64,000 nt of DNA, taken from the NCBI GenBank assembly GCA_028829895.1, contig CM054183.1:14275475-14339474 (forward strand), in the 5' to 3' direction. Below are positions 51,112 through 62,177 of this stretch, one piece after another. Origin of the DNA: Sinotaia quadrata (Eukaryota > Mollusca > Gastropoda > Architaenioglossa > Viviparidae). Made by a program: the position numbers and the translations under genes. The notes under the pieces were generated by a model. It was not told the DNA's origin. It searched no databases and saw nothing but the letters and a program-made list of their open reading frames with translations. Each line of letters begins with the position of its first letter. Position 1 is the stretch's first letter.

Positions 51112-52482
51112 CGTACACACATATAGACAAACACATATATATATGAAAAAGATCTGGAGAGACTAACAGCTGACATTGTAATGGTCGAACCATTAATACC
51201 TTGACTAAATTAATTTAAGAGATAATTAATTTCTTCTTCTTTAACCTTTTGTTTTGGGAAATTTATCTTGCAAACCTTTTCCTTACTTTTTCACACATTG
51301 TTATACAGTCTGTAAATAAAATTTTGTTTCTTATTTCTATTGCCCACCACTGCTGCATCCTGGAGTTATTGCTGACGATACTTTCCAGCATTTTCCTTGT
51401 ATTGAATTGTCTCCCTGTCAATTTCCTCCGAGATTCATTGATATAATTTAGCCCTAGACGCATTAAATGAATATTATAAAATACATTATAATATGGAATG
51501 TCATAAAAGTTTTAAAAAAACAAAACGCACACATATAAAATTTAGTCAACAACTTTGACCCCCCCAAAAAAAAACAAAAAAAAACAACATATACCAGAGG
51601 TTCTCCATCATAGTACGAATGGAGGTGCGAAGGGAACTATTTTAAGTCAATAGACTGAACATGAAGATAAGACCCATAACTCAGGTAGATAGTAACACTT
51701 GGAGAATTTATCAATGAAAGTCGGAAGTTACTAACCCATCAGCAATAGTAAGCAGGAGTAAATCTAGCCCACGTGGATACTTCCATCTGTGAAGGCGTGG
51801 GTGGTTGACAAATAATTCGTTAACGGTGAGGATCACGGACAAAGTATGACGTACATGTCACGTGACGGGAGTCGAGAACGTGAATCTAGACAAAATTAAA
51901 AGCACTTTTCTACTGCCATCCTAGATGTAAAGTCCAGCAGAGGATAGTCCGATTGCTAGTATCGGAAACTTAGCACCAGAGTATGTATAAAGTCGTACTG
52001 ACTTATTAAAGAAGGAAAAAAGACAAAATGTTATAGTGGAATTTGTAACCTTTACAAGGATACAGTGGTTTTATTCAACCCTTTTATTTTTGCAGAAATA
52101 ACAGGTAAGAATATTTGCTAAATTTATTGAATGAAAGAATTGGGTTTACTTACAACAATGTTTATTGTAATTTATAATTATTTTCAGAGTAGCAAAACGT
52201 GTAACCCAGGAGAATTAGTTTCAGTGACATTCTCATTTAAATAATCTTTACAGGGCATTCCAAACAGCATCCCTGGGTTGTAGGGATTTTGTTTTCCTTC
52301 TTTTTAATCTGGTACCAAGTGGATGCCAGTTTCTTTGTAGTTTTATCGTGGAGATCTCAGCTAGAGGGCTCCATCGGTTGGATGTTCCGTATGTGGAGAG
52401 CGTCAGTAGAAGGGGAAAACAGACAACACGGGCGGGCGTGACGTCAGTAGTACTGCAGCATGGCATGTCGATGCAGAATCTA
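51112..52482. other. Non-coding stretch
   Basis: No supported gene. The short ORFs on both strands at 51249-51463 and 52248-52560 overlap one another and do not resemble a family. Confidence 0.5.
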
Positions 52483-52945
52483 GCGTTGTCAAGTCCCTAT
52501 GTGTTAGCGTTGTCAAGTCTCTATGTGTTAGCGTTGTCACCTCAAGTCCCTGTGTGTTAGCGTTGTCAAGTCAAGTCCCTGTGTGTTAGCGTTGTCAAGT
52601 CCCTGTGTGTTAGCGTTGTCAAGTCAAGTCCCTGTGTGTTAGCGTTGTCAACTCAAGTCCCTATGTGTTAGCGTTGTCAACTCAAGTCCTTATGTGTTAG
52701 CGTTGTCAACTCAAGTCCCTGTGTGTTAGCGTTGTCAACTCAAGTCCCTGTGTGTTAGCGTTGTCAACTCAAGTCCCTGTGTGTTAGCGTTGTCAACTCA
52801 AGTCCCTGTGTGTTAGCGTTGTCAACTCAAGTCCCTGTGTGTTAGCGTTGTCAACTCAAGTCCCTGTGTGTTAGCGTTGTCAACTCAAGTCCCTATGTGT
52901 TAGCGTTGTCAACTCAAGTCCCTGTGTGTTAGCGTTGGAAGTGTG
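52483..52945 (+). repeat. 29-bp minisatellite, about 17 copies
   Basis: The unit GTGTTAGCGTTGTCAACTC plus AAGTCCCTGT. The 5' copies vary in length (AAGTCAAGTCC or AAGTCC); the 3' copies are nearly identical. Confidence 0.95.
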
Positions 52946-53762
52946 ATTCTCCCCAGAAGTTCACATAGTAGCGTACTGATGAACAGTCGCGTTCCTCGAT
53001 GAACAAAGAATAATTAATTAGTAATAGTGATGAACAAAGAATAATTATTTAGTAATAGCAGCGGTAGGCTAAATCTTCCCAGATAGTTTAGGAATGTTAT
53101 ATGACTGACCTTTCAGTATTTTATTTTATTTACTTGTATATAAATCATTTATTAATTTTCCATTCACTTCTTGTGTCATTCTTTTCATCTTTGTTTTATT
53201 TAAATTAATTTTGTAATGTACGTATCGTCCTTGTTATTGTTAACAGGCGACCCACTTCCGCCTGGGGTCTTGCCCCTATCTAAAGAAAGGTCTACCTAGG
53301 GAGTGACCAGTCATATCGATCAGTGACTGCATATGTGCCTAAGTTGCAGGTGCGAGAGGAGTGGGGTGGGGCACACGACATTGACATTTATAGTCGCGTC
53401 CACAAATCACTGTGGTCCTAAGTAACAAAAACGTGTGCACAGTGGTCGTGGGTGATGAAAGTTTGTATTGTGGCTTTGAGTGGAAAAACATTTTATTGTG
53501 GGCCTGGGAGGTAAGGGGTTTAAAACTGATAGAAATCTCTTGAAAACTCATCAGCCGCCAGTAAATATGTTTTGGTTTTGTCTGTCTTTCCATGAGATAC
53601 TGGCGTATCGGGAAGTCGAAGACTGCCGCAAGCTTGTTCATCTGTGTACTTTATCAAAAAAAAAAAACCCACCAAAGTCGCTGAACCGTGTCCAGATAAA
53701 CAGTCCTTTCCATCAAGACTTGTTCTCGTATTTAGCGTTACGCTTACAGGTTGGAGCCAACA

Positions 53763-53794
<32 letters not shown>

Positions 53795-54169
53795 ATTAAT
53801 ATATTGGGATTCTGTTTACAGGCATTCATTGTCTATCTTAACAGCAATCTCGCCAATCAGTGTGTCCGTCTGTTTATCAACACAATCTACATTCTACCCG
53901 ATATATCTCTTTAACTCTTTATTTATCTCTTAATACACATGTTTATTTATCTCTTAATATTTGTTTATTTATCTCTTAATACATATGTTTATTTATCTCT
54001 TAATACATATAGTTATTTATCTCTAGCTGTCCCTCCATGTTTATCTAATCATCTGTCTGTGCACTTATCTATCTCTCTACCTATATGTCTGCCTATCTAT
54101 CTGTATTTCAATCACTCTACTTGTCTATCTGTGTACTTATCTATCTCTCAGCTGGAACAGCTAGATAAT
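52946..54169. other. Non-coding stretch with short repeats
   Basis: Holds a GAAA run (about 53762-53793) and five copies of a roughly 24-bp TTTATTTATCTCTTAATAC unit (53913-54020), with the degenerate TATCTATCTG tract beyond it. No gene. Confidence 0.6.
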
Positions 54170-54560
54170 GATGCTTCATACCCTGCGTCAGTGGAACAGC
54201 TAGATAATGATGCTTCATACCCTGCTTCAGCAGAATAGTTGAATGCTGCTGCTGACTTCCTTACTGTAGAAGAGTTGGATGATGACGCATTAGTAGAAAA
54301 GTTGGATGTGACACATTACTATAAGACATGGATATGACACATTAATAAAAGACTTGTATGTGACACATTAGAAGAAGAGTTAGATGTGACACATTAGTTG
54401 AGGAGTTGGGTGTGACAATTTAGTAGAAGAGTTGGATGGTGACATAGAACTGGATGATGATACATGAGTAAAAGAGGTGGATAGTGACACATTAGTAGAA
54501 ATGGATGATGACACGTTAGCAAAAGAGGTGGAGAGTGACACATTAGTAGAATCAGCTTTA
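54170..54560 (+). repeat. Degenerate 25-36 bp minisatellite
   Basis: Two 36-bp copies of GGAACAGCTAGATAATGATG lead into about ten diverged units of GAAGAGTTGGATG...TGACACATTAGTA. Confidence 0.85.
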
Positions 54561-55359
54561 TTGCATAATAGGACGTCAATGTTTTGGCATTATACAACAA
54601 AAAGAAAAGGAATTTAATTTTCTCTTAACAAATGCACTCTCATTTACAAAGACCTTTAGTTCTTTTTATCAGTAATATACTAAGCTACAATGTGTGTGTG
54701 TGTGTGTGTGGTGGTGGTGGCAGGGACACACATTGTTTTTCAGCTGCAAGCTGAAGAAATACTTTATGCCTCCCAGTTTTTGGTTGGTCGAGTTGTTTTA
54801 TTCTTTATTAAAATCATGAATGGACTAAAAGCAAATGCCAAAGTATGGGAGGAAACTCTTTATACAGGTTGAAACATCAAGAATGCAAATTATTTCCCAT
54901 GGGGAGAGAGAGATTTAAATATTTGCATGTCGTTTACTTTTTCTTCATCACCATCAAACTACTTTTAACTCCATACATAGTTTATAACAACAACAAAAAA
55001 GAAGAGTATTTTTAACAAAACACTGTTATTTGCTCAATGTTTATTTATCATAACTTCTACTACTAATAATAGCAGTATATTGTAATAATTTAAACAACAT
55101 TCATCAATACTAGTCTGACAAAAACTGCAGCATATTAAGCAGAAATCAATCAGAAATAAAGTAAACACTATTTCAATTCATTGTTACACAATTCAGTAAG
55201 ATATGTTATTATTCAGAGTATTAGCACAAACATTGTGTCGACTCTTTGTAATGACTTAGTGAGAGAGCACAAACACTGTTTCAGTTCTTCGTTTTAATAA
55301 AGAGATATATGTTACAATTCAGGGAGAAAACACTTAAAAGCAAACATTGTTCTATTAAT
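54561..55359. other. Non-coding stretch
   Basis: AT-rich with a short GTGGTGGTGG run near 54708. No gene recognised. Confidence 0.5.
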
Positions 55360-55585
55360 CATTACATTTCAGTGAAATAAAAATAAGCACAGTTCCATTT
55401 TGTTATTACATTTCAGTGAGATAAACATAAACACTGTTCCATTTCATTATTACATTTCAGTGAAATAAATGTGCACTGTTCCAGTTTGTTATTACATTTC
55501 AGTGAAATAAACATAAGCAATGTTCTATTTTGTTATTATATTTCAGTGAAATAAACACATAAAACACTGTTCCATTTATTATTAT
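55360..55585 (+). repeat. About 45-bp repeat, 5 copies
   Basis: The unit contains TTATTACATTTCAGTGAAATAA and CACTGTTCCATTT. TTACATTTCAG|TG looks like a splice acceptor, but no exon follows. Confidence 0.85.
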
Positions 55586-56356
55586 ATTTAATTTTATGGT
55601 TATATATCAGTTCCACAGTAATGCTGACTATGAAATTAATATTGAGTATTAATTACAAATAAAAGTGTTCTCAGTCATGAACTTAATATTTTGTTAAGAC
55701 TATTTTTTGTAATGTTTATAATAAATAGAGCTAAAGAAAATAAATGAAAAACATTAGAAAAGAGTAAAACAAGACTATGCATTATCTACTGATTTTTCAA
55801 AGTACACTGGAAACAAGAACTTTTTTAAAGAAAAGAAACCATACAAACGAAAATGTTATCTTTCCTTCTTATAATTGTAACAAAGAATGGCATTTAGCAT
55901 AATGTCCTTTCGGAAAAATTATCAACAATTATTATACAAAATGAAAAACAGCTTGAGCATAATGGGATATTTTGCTTTAGCAATACAGGATAGTTTTTGT
56001 TTTGTTAAATAAATTTTAAGTCATGAATTGTATATAATAAATCATTGAAGTGAGCAATCATTTGCATACCTGAAATATGGGAGGATATGAGAGAATTATA
56101 AATAATTATTATTTATTATAAGAAGTTATTTGTGCTTTCCATACAGGTAAATCAAGATAAGGGTAAGCATTCATTCAATGCAAAAGCTAAAATATGTTTA
56201 TATACTTTTAATCTTAAAAAGACACACTTGAGAATGCTAACAGATAAACGGTTGGTGTGTACAGAAAATGCAGAAAGATATTTTGTTTCAAGAGAAAGAT
56301 TTAAATCAACTTGCATTTGTTTGCACACACACAAACAAAAGAACCGTTACCCTTTG
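55586..56356. other. Non-coding stretch
   Basis: AT-rich. An ORF beginning at 56132 is lysine-rich, enters the next repeat and has no recognisable family. Confidence 0.5.
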
Positions 56357-56520
56357 AAGAGAGGAATTCCTCCTACAGATAACATGACATTAAGGGCATT
56401 ATTTTCATGTTTACATCTCCTCCTACAGATAACATGACATTAAGGGCATTATTTTCATGTTTACATCTCCTCCTACAGATAACATGACATCATTAAGGGC
56501 ATTATTTTCATGTTTACATC
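56357..56520 (+). repeat. About 50-bp tandem repeat, 3 copies
   Basis: CTCCTCCTACAGATAACATG...AAGGGCATTATTTTCATG recurs three times with a CAT insertion in the last copy. Near-identity indicates recent duplication. Confidence 0.9.
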
Positions 56521-58319
56521 AACCCACGACCCTTAACATTTATGTCATATAATGTGAAAGATTGTCATGTAACCAAATGCAATGATAATGTCATCAATAC
56601 ACTAAAAGATTTTCTTAAAGAATTTTAAACTTTCATTCTTTATAGGGAAAAAAACGTTTAAAAAAAATATGTTAAAATTAACAAAAATTTCAACAAAGTT
56701 TGATATTGCATTAAGTTTTGATAAGACTTTCTCAGGAAATAAATAAACGACAAATATTTTAAAGTCTGAAGAGATTCCAAATATAAAGAACATTTTCAAA
56801 ATTATTTTTCACGGCCTTTTCATCTGATAATTTCTGTGTTTAAGTAATGAGCAATGGTCATAAAGTCTAAGTAATCAACTGGGGTCATAAAACACTTTGT
56901 AAATACTTAAAGCAAACTAGCACAGATAAATTGTCCAAAAATACCTCTCTACTCGGCAAATACAAAAAAAATGTCTGTCTGTCACCTGTGTAGGCATTAA
57001 ATCAAACTAAAACTGTCTAGAATGTTAATTAGTAAATTAAGAGAAAGTAAATTATTTGACTAGGATTTTATGTGAGCTGTATGCACTAGATTTAATACTT
57101 AAATATAAATAAACATAGTGAAATACAGCACACAGAAACAAAACAGACTAAATTAAGTATTATACAGCATATGTGTATATTTTAAAAAGAAAAAAAAAGC
57201 ACACATAAATGACTATTTACTTATAAAAATCAAGAAAGAGTAAATTTTTGTATTATCGTATAACATTTGCATCTGAAATTTACTAGTTTCACTAATGGTA
57301 GTGAATATCTTAAATATAATATCAAACAACATACATAGAGTAGTGTAAACATGAAAAATCAAATGACTTTTACAAAATATAATCTAAACGTGTGACTACT
57401 TATCACAAGTGTAGCATGCATTGAGAAAAAGAATATATATACATAAACATGAGTTGTATTCATTAGAATTTGTAAAAGCATCCATGATAACCTGTTTTAA
57501 TATTAATCATACCTAATTAAAATGACTCAAAGTAGAAAAGTTAAGAAACTATTTTCTTTTAAATGGCTTCTAAATGTAATGCAAAATATTAATTCTGGTT
57601 TCAATGCTCCTATCACAGATAGCAAGTTGTGAAATAAATAGCAGATTGTATTTACAGACTGGCCTGTTATCGAAGGGTATCCTGTCATCTTTATTTAAGT
57701 ACATTACTTTGAACTCAAAATACTTTGAATAATTACCTTAATTTTTTTTTAAACAAAACGTAATTGAAAGCACTTAAACATTCAACATTCATCAATCAGT
57801 GGCTCCAAAGCTCTTAGTAAACAATTCCACGTACTTCTGACAGTCATCAATCAATGGCATAAAAACACTCCCAAAACAGCACCTCATTCTGACAATCAAT
57901 CGATGACATAAAAGCCCTCCGAAAACAGTACTTCACACTTCTGACACGCAAATTTCTCTGGCCCACCTCTAACAATGAAAGGCCCTACCCTTAATAATAA
58001 AAATATGAAACAATTGTTGAATTACACATTTTGTTCTAATTACAAAAATATTGCACTTTTATATAATATATATATAAAAACACGGCACCGGCCATAATAT
58101 GAAGCATCTAATGACTTAGAAATCTATCATCTAGGGTATCCTAAACATTAAAAAAGTATACCCTTTGAAGTATAATCAATTACAAATGCAGCTTTTAAAA
58201 AAAACAATGAATGTATCCTCAATACAGGATAAACTGAGCTTCATAATGAAAGACAATATACGTTTTTTTCTATAAAAGTTCAAACAAAAAGAATTTCAAG
58301 GTGATGTACAGCTCAATAC

Positions 58320-58625
58320 TGAAAAAGATTCTACTGGAGAGCTATAAACACTTATTAAGTATCTATCATACTGCAGATCTATAAACACTGGACTTAATAT
58401 CTATCATATAGCAAATATATAAATACTGGACTTAATTAACTATCATACAGCAGATATATAAACACTGGACTTAATTATTTATCATAATGCAGATCTTAAT
58501 TATCTATCATACTTTATATCTATAAATGCTGACTTAATTATGTATCATACTGCAGATCTATAAATGCTGAAATTAATTATCTGTCTGTCATACAGCAGAT
58601 CTATAACATAGGACTTAATTATCTA
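58320..58625 (+). repeat. Degenerate repeat of about 40-60 bp, about 7 copies
   Basis: Blocks GATCTATAAACACTGGACTT, AATTATCTATCATACTGCA recur with varying truncation. Confidence 0.8.
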
Positions 58626-58905
58626 TCACCTTCTAAATATATATATATATATATTAAGAAGGAATATTTTGTTTCTCAATTGTTTGTTTTTGACTAATTT
58701 CTATGTGTAATTGAACATTCTGACCTTTACCATTTTGATATTTCCTCAGGCAAAGCTTGTATTTCTCAGAATCAATATTTTTTTTTATCTTTTGCTATTT
58801 TTGAGCCTTTACCAAATTAAAAGCTGGCATTTCAGAGTGAACATTGCACTTTTAAAGTATCTTTACATAATTATTTTCAGTTAACATTTTTGAAATGGAA
58901 CATTT

Positions 58906-58911
58906 TTTATT
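58906..58911 (-). promoter_or_regulatory. Candidate poly(A) signal for the clathrin-like gene
   Basis: AATAAA on the - strand about 290 bp after the TAA stop at 59201-59203. The surrounding AT-richness makes a chance match possible. Confidence 0.3.
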
Positions 58912-59200
58912 ATTTAAATAGATAATAAAATAAGTGAATACATTATAACAGTTTCTTTCAACAGCTGCAGATTTCTTTTGTACATCAATAATTTACACCA
59001 ATTCCCCTACAACTATGAAAGTGAAGAAAACATGGCTGAGATAATTCCATCCCCCCATCTTCATCTCTTAACAAAGAAATGCACTCTGTAACAGCAAACT
59101 TCAGACACTTTTACTAAATAGATTAATCTCAAACAAAAGTGAAATAATTATTTTCTTTCTTTTATCCTTTTTTCTTTTTCTTTGGGTTTTTTTTTTCAGT

Positions 59201-59305
59201 TTACTGACAAATTGCTTTTTCTAAACGGTTGGCTGGACATAGCTTTTTAGTTGTCTCCCTTAGATAAGAGATGAAGCCATCTTTTTTCAGGTCCACTGTA
59301 ATCAC
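59201..59305 (-). CDS. Clathrin-like terminal exon with early stop
   Basis: 105 bp: 34 codons, then TAA. The acceptor is TTATCTGACCAG|GTG. VITVDLKKDGFISYL corresponds to clathrin VLSVCVEEENIIPYI. The following RETTKKLCPANRLEKAICQ no longer resembles the conserved linker (NPDLALRMA). No GT donor in a usable position was found before the stop, so this appears to be the true last exon. Confidence 0.75.
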   Translation of the reverse strand: MITVDLKKDGFISYLRETTKKLCPANRLEKAICQ

Positions 59306-62177
59306 CTGGTCAGATAATACAAAAATAAATTGAAAACATAAGTTTTTTTTATTGAATTAAATCAATCATGAAAGAAAGTAAATGTAAACAATTGCTTTAA
59401 AAAATAGTACATAATTAAACAAGAAAAAACAATCTTAAGACTGGAAATGGGTCTAAAAAGCAATAATGCTAATATAACAGTTATTATTGCAGACAAATTT
59501 TAAGGAAACAACTCATATACCTGTTTCAAAATAAAAACTTTAAAAAAAATATTCTTTAAATTTTTTTTTAAAACCCTTAAAATACTGATTTTAAATTGTA
59601 TCTCAACTACAGTTTGAAAAGCAATGCTTTTAGGATAATGTGTTGCACTGATGATCAAGTTAATTTAAAAATTCTCCTACAAAAAAACATTTCAAACAAA
59701 AATAAAATGTAATTCTTTTTAAACATTTTCAAAACCAATATTAAAATTGAAAAAAAAATAATGAGAGTTAATCAAGAACTAGCAAATGATTAAGTCTTTT
59801 GCTTCTAATATGAATATAAAGCCCAAACTACAAAAGATGTCTGAAAACAGAATGGAACTGACAACTTCAAGCCTAATCAGCTATTACCTGTCTGCTGCTC
59901 TGTTTTATTTAATTAACACCAAAAGCAAATGTAAAGAGAACCAGCATAATAAATTACTATATTCAGGAATAAAATAAGGCTGAGTGCAACTGTGATTGAA
60001 TACAGCAATCTGCGTGTACTTAAAAACAAATAATTCAGACAGCAACTACATGAGGAATAAAATAATAAGTATAACTGTGAATCAATAAGATGATGTGTAT
60101 GTAATTGAAAGAAAACCACACAAATGACAGTGAGTACATGCCAGAATAAAATAAAGATGAGTGTGACTCAATAAGATGTTCAGCACGATTCAAATATATA
60201 ATTAAAAGCAAACCAAAAGACTAGCTACATGCAGGAATAAAATATAAATGTGTGTTGATCAATAAGATGTTCTGCATGTAAAGTGAATCCACGATAAATC
60301 TAATGACTGATACCATGTGTGAGTCCAGTAGAAGTTCTCCATGCAATACCTAATGACTAACTCTAAGTTTGAATAAAATAAAGATATGTGAGAATCTGTA
60401 AAATGGTTTGCTTGTAATTAAAAACACCTAACATTAATGCTATGCCTGAATAAAATAAAGATGTACTTGAATCCGCAAGATGCTTTGCATACTATTTGAC
60501 AACGACTAAACAGAACTAGAAACCTCACCTGCCCACCGCGTGTAATTCCCAGGATGCCCTGGGTGTCTGTATTAAGTGTTGAAGTGAAAATAACATCTAT
60601 AGATATTCGGGTGCAGCACAGGCACATTGCTGTCTCCATGTCGCACAGATACAGATATCCATATTTGGTTACCACAAACAGCAATCCATATTCTGTGGAA
60701 ATCTAGAATGGGGAAAAAAGAACCAACAATTGATAAACAAAACATGCCCAACAACAAATTCATAATTTTTTTTAAAAATATGTTCCTCCAACACAAAGAG
60801 GTGAGTGGCTGAAAGGCTTATGATCTGGTCTTTGAAGTAGGTGATTGGGATTTGTACCCAGAAAGACTACTTGAATCTTTATCATGTATAAGTAAATAAT
60901 GCCTGTTGCATAAAAGTGTTTTGATATTTAGGTTTTGAGGAGGAGCTGGTCCACCAGTAACCTCAATCAAGCAGGTGGTATAAATAAGTGCCTGCCTTAA
61001 GTTAAAAGGTTGATGACCCAAAAGATATAACTACAAAATAGCAACTCTGAACAAAATATATCTATTGATACTCGATACATTTTTCATGAGCACTTTATTA
61101 ACTCTAAATGACATATGCAAGATCTTTAGATGATAATCAAAATAATAATAAAAAGTTGTGCGGAATGTGGATTCATTAGTACTAGTGACATGCATATTCT
61201 CAACCAACTAAGCAACACTAAGAGTCCAATTAATTAGGGACATAATCTGGAACTAAACTCAATTAATCAAGATCTGGTTGACCAAGACGGATAGTTTTTG
61301 TTAAAACTCAACTAATCAAAGCTTTGATTAATCAAGACTAGATAAGTTTATTAATCATTGGCCTATAAAATTAGGACTATTATATCAATATGTCTCACTT
61401 CAATACCAATCAGCCATTAAATAAAAGATAAAAGTTCTCACATTTCTTAATTCAATATATAATTATAAATTTCATATCATTCCCATCCACAAGCTTGTTC
61501 GTACCATACAGAGTGAAAGCGTATATTCTGAATCGTATTTAGGTATGTGATGTATATATAAAGGCATTAGTATGTGTACATTTGGAATCATGTATTATGC
61601 ATGCAATCTGTGCAAAGGTAAATGTATTATCTGCGTAAATTTTGAATCATGAACATATGAGCTGTGCACAGATATATGTATTAGAAGGTATATATTTTGA
61701 ATTAATGTCATTATCTATGCACAAGTATGCAAGTTAGCACATGCATCTCTGCTGCTTAGCTGTAATGAGATTGGAATTCTTACCTGCAGTGAGATTAAAA
61801 ATTCTTACCTGCAGTGATTGGAAATTCTTATGTGCAATGAGATTGGAAATTCTTACCTGCAGTGATACTGATTGGAAATTTTTACGTGCAATGAGATTGG
61901 AAATTCTTACCTGCAGTGAGACTGGAAATTCTTACCTACTGTGAGATTGGAAACTCTTACCTACAGTGAGATTGGAAATTTTTATCTGCAGTGAGATTGG
62001 AAACTCTTACCTACAGTGAGATTGGAAATTTTTATCTGTAGTGAGATTGGGAATTCTTACCTGCAGTGAGATTGGAAAGTCATAGTGTTCCAGATCGTCC
62101 AGAAACTGAATGTGATCATAACAGTTTCGTGGTGCAAAGTTGCCAGCTTTGTAAGGCCCCAGCTCAATCACATGAAC
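59201..62177 (-). CDS. Clathrin heavy chain-like, 3'-truncated (last three exons)
   Basis: Exons 62061-62177, 60529-60702 and 59201-59305 (- strand) are all phase 0 with AG/GT borders. Joined, they give VHVIELGP..., DFPISLQ-ISTEYGLLFVVTKYGYLYL, CDMETAMCLCCTRIS and GILGITRGGQ-VITVDLKKDGFISYL. This is colinear with the last blades of the clathrin heavy chain N-terminal propeller (compare DFPVAMQIS..., TKYGYIHLYDLETGTC, GVNRKGQVLSV). In normal clathrin this region continues into the linker and about 1,300 residues of leg; here a stop comes about 25 residues after the propeller. Without leg and hub it could not form triskelia. It may be a lineage-specific propeller-only paralogue or a decaying copy; the frames are intact and splice signals good, which favours a gene. 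Upstream exons would lie beyond 64000. Confidence 0.8.
59306..60528 (-). other. Clathrin-like intron (1,223 bp)
   Basis: AT-rich. A degenerate tandem repeat of about 70-90 bp (GCAGGAATAAAATAAAGATG, TCAATAAGATGTTC) occupies about 59940-60490, six rough copies. No further exon seen. Confidence 0.7.
60529..60702 (-). CDS. Clathrin-like exon (propeller, last blade)
   Basis: 174 bp, 58 codons, ISTEYGLLFVVTKYGYLYL through GILGITRGGQ. The acceptor is CCCCATTCTAG, the donor GGGCAG|gtgagg. This is the clearest clathrin match: VTKYGYLYLCDMETAMC corresponds to ITKYGYIHLYDLETGTC. Confidence 0.9.
60703..61760 (-). other. Clathrin-like intron
   Basis: With the donor-repeat array this makes an intron of 1,358 bp (60703-62060). 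It holds a tRNA-like SINE candidate near 60805 and a degenerate repeat of about 55-60 bp (GTAAATGTATTATCTGCG, TTTTGAATCATGAACAT; 61545-61735). Confidence 0.7.
60798..60865 (+). repeat. tRNA-like SINE candidate
   Basis: A box A-like GTGGCTGAAAGG (60805-60816) and a box B-like GGGATTTGTACCC (60847-60859) are 42 bp apart, as in tRNA-derived SINE heads. There is no intact cloverleaf. The following 100 bp could be SINE body. Confidence 0.35.
61761..62060 (-). repeat. About 25-bp minisatellite made of exon-end plus splice-donor copies
   Basis: On the - strand the unit is CCAATCTCACTGCAG followed by GTAAGAATTT, i.e. the last 15 bases of the 62061-62177 exon plus its 5' splice site. About eleven extra copies follow the genuine donor at about 25-bp spacing. 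Seven keep AG|GTAAG; the others are altered (for example GT to AT in AG|ATAAAAA). Confidence 0.9.
62061..62177 (-). CDS. Clathrin-like exon (propeller, penultimate blade region)
   Basis: 117 bp, 39 codons from VHVIELGPYKAGNFAPRNC to FLDDLEHYDFPISLQ. The acceptor is TTGTTGTAG|GTT and the donor CTGCAG|gtaagaat. It aligns with clathrin LHIIEVGTPPTGN...NDFPVAMQ. The donor lies at the edge of a minisatellite made of copies of the exon end. Confidence 0.85.

Larger units (their letters stand above)
56521..59200. other. Non-coding 3' flank of the clathrin-like gene
   Basis: Strongly AT-rich. Apart from a degenerate repeat of about 40 bp (58320-58625) I see nothing recognisable. The part adjoining 59200 should contain the 3' UTR of the - strand gene. 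Confidence 0.5.

Noticed and set aside
49191..52945. Arrays of 27-35 bp repeats considered as CRISPR
   Set aside because: Units are directly adjacent with no unique spacers, the genome is eukaryotic and no cas-like gene is present.
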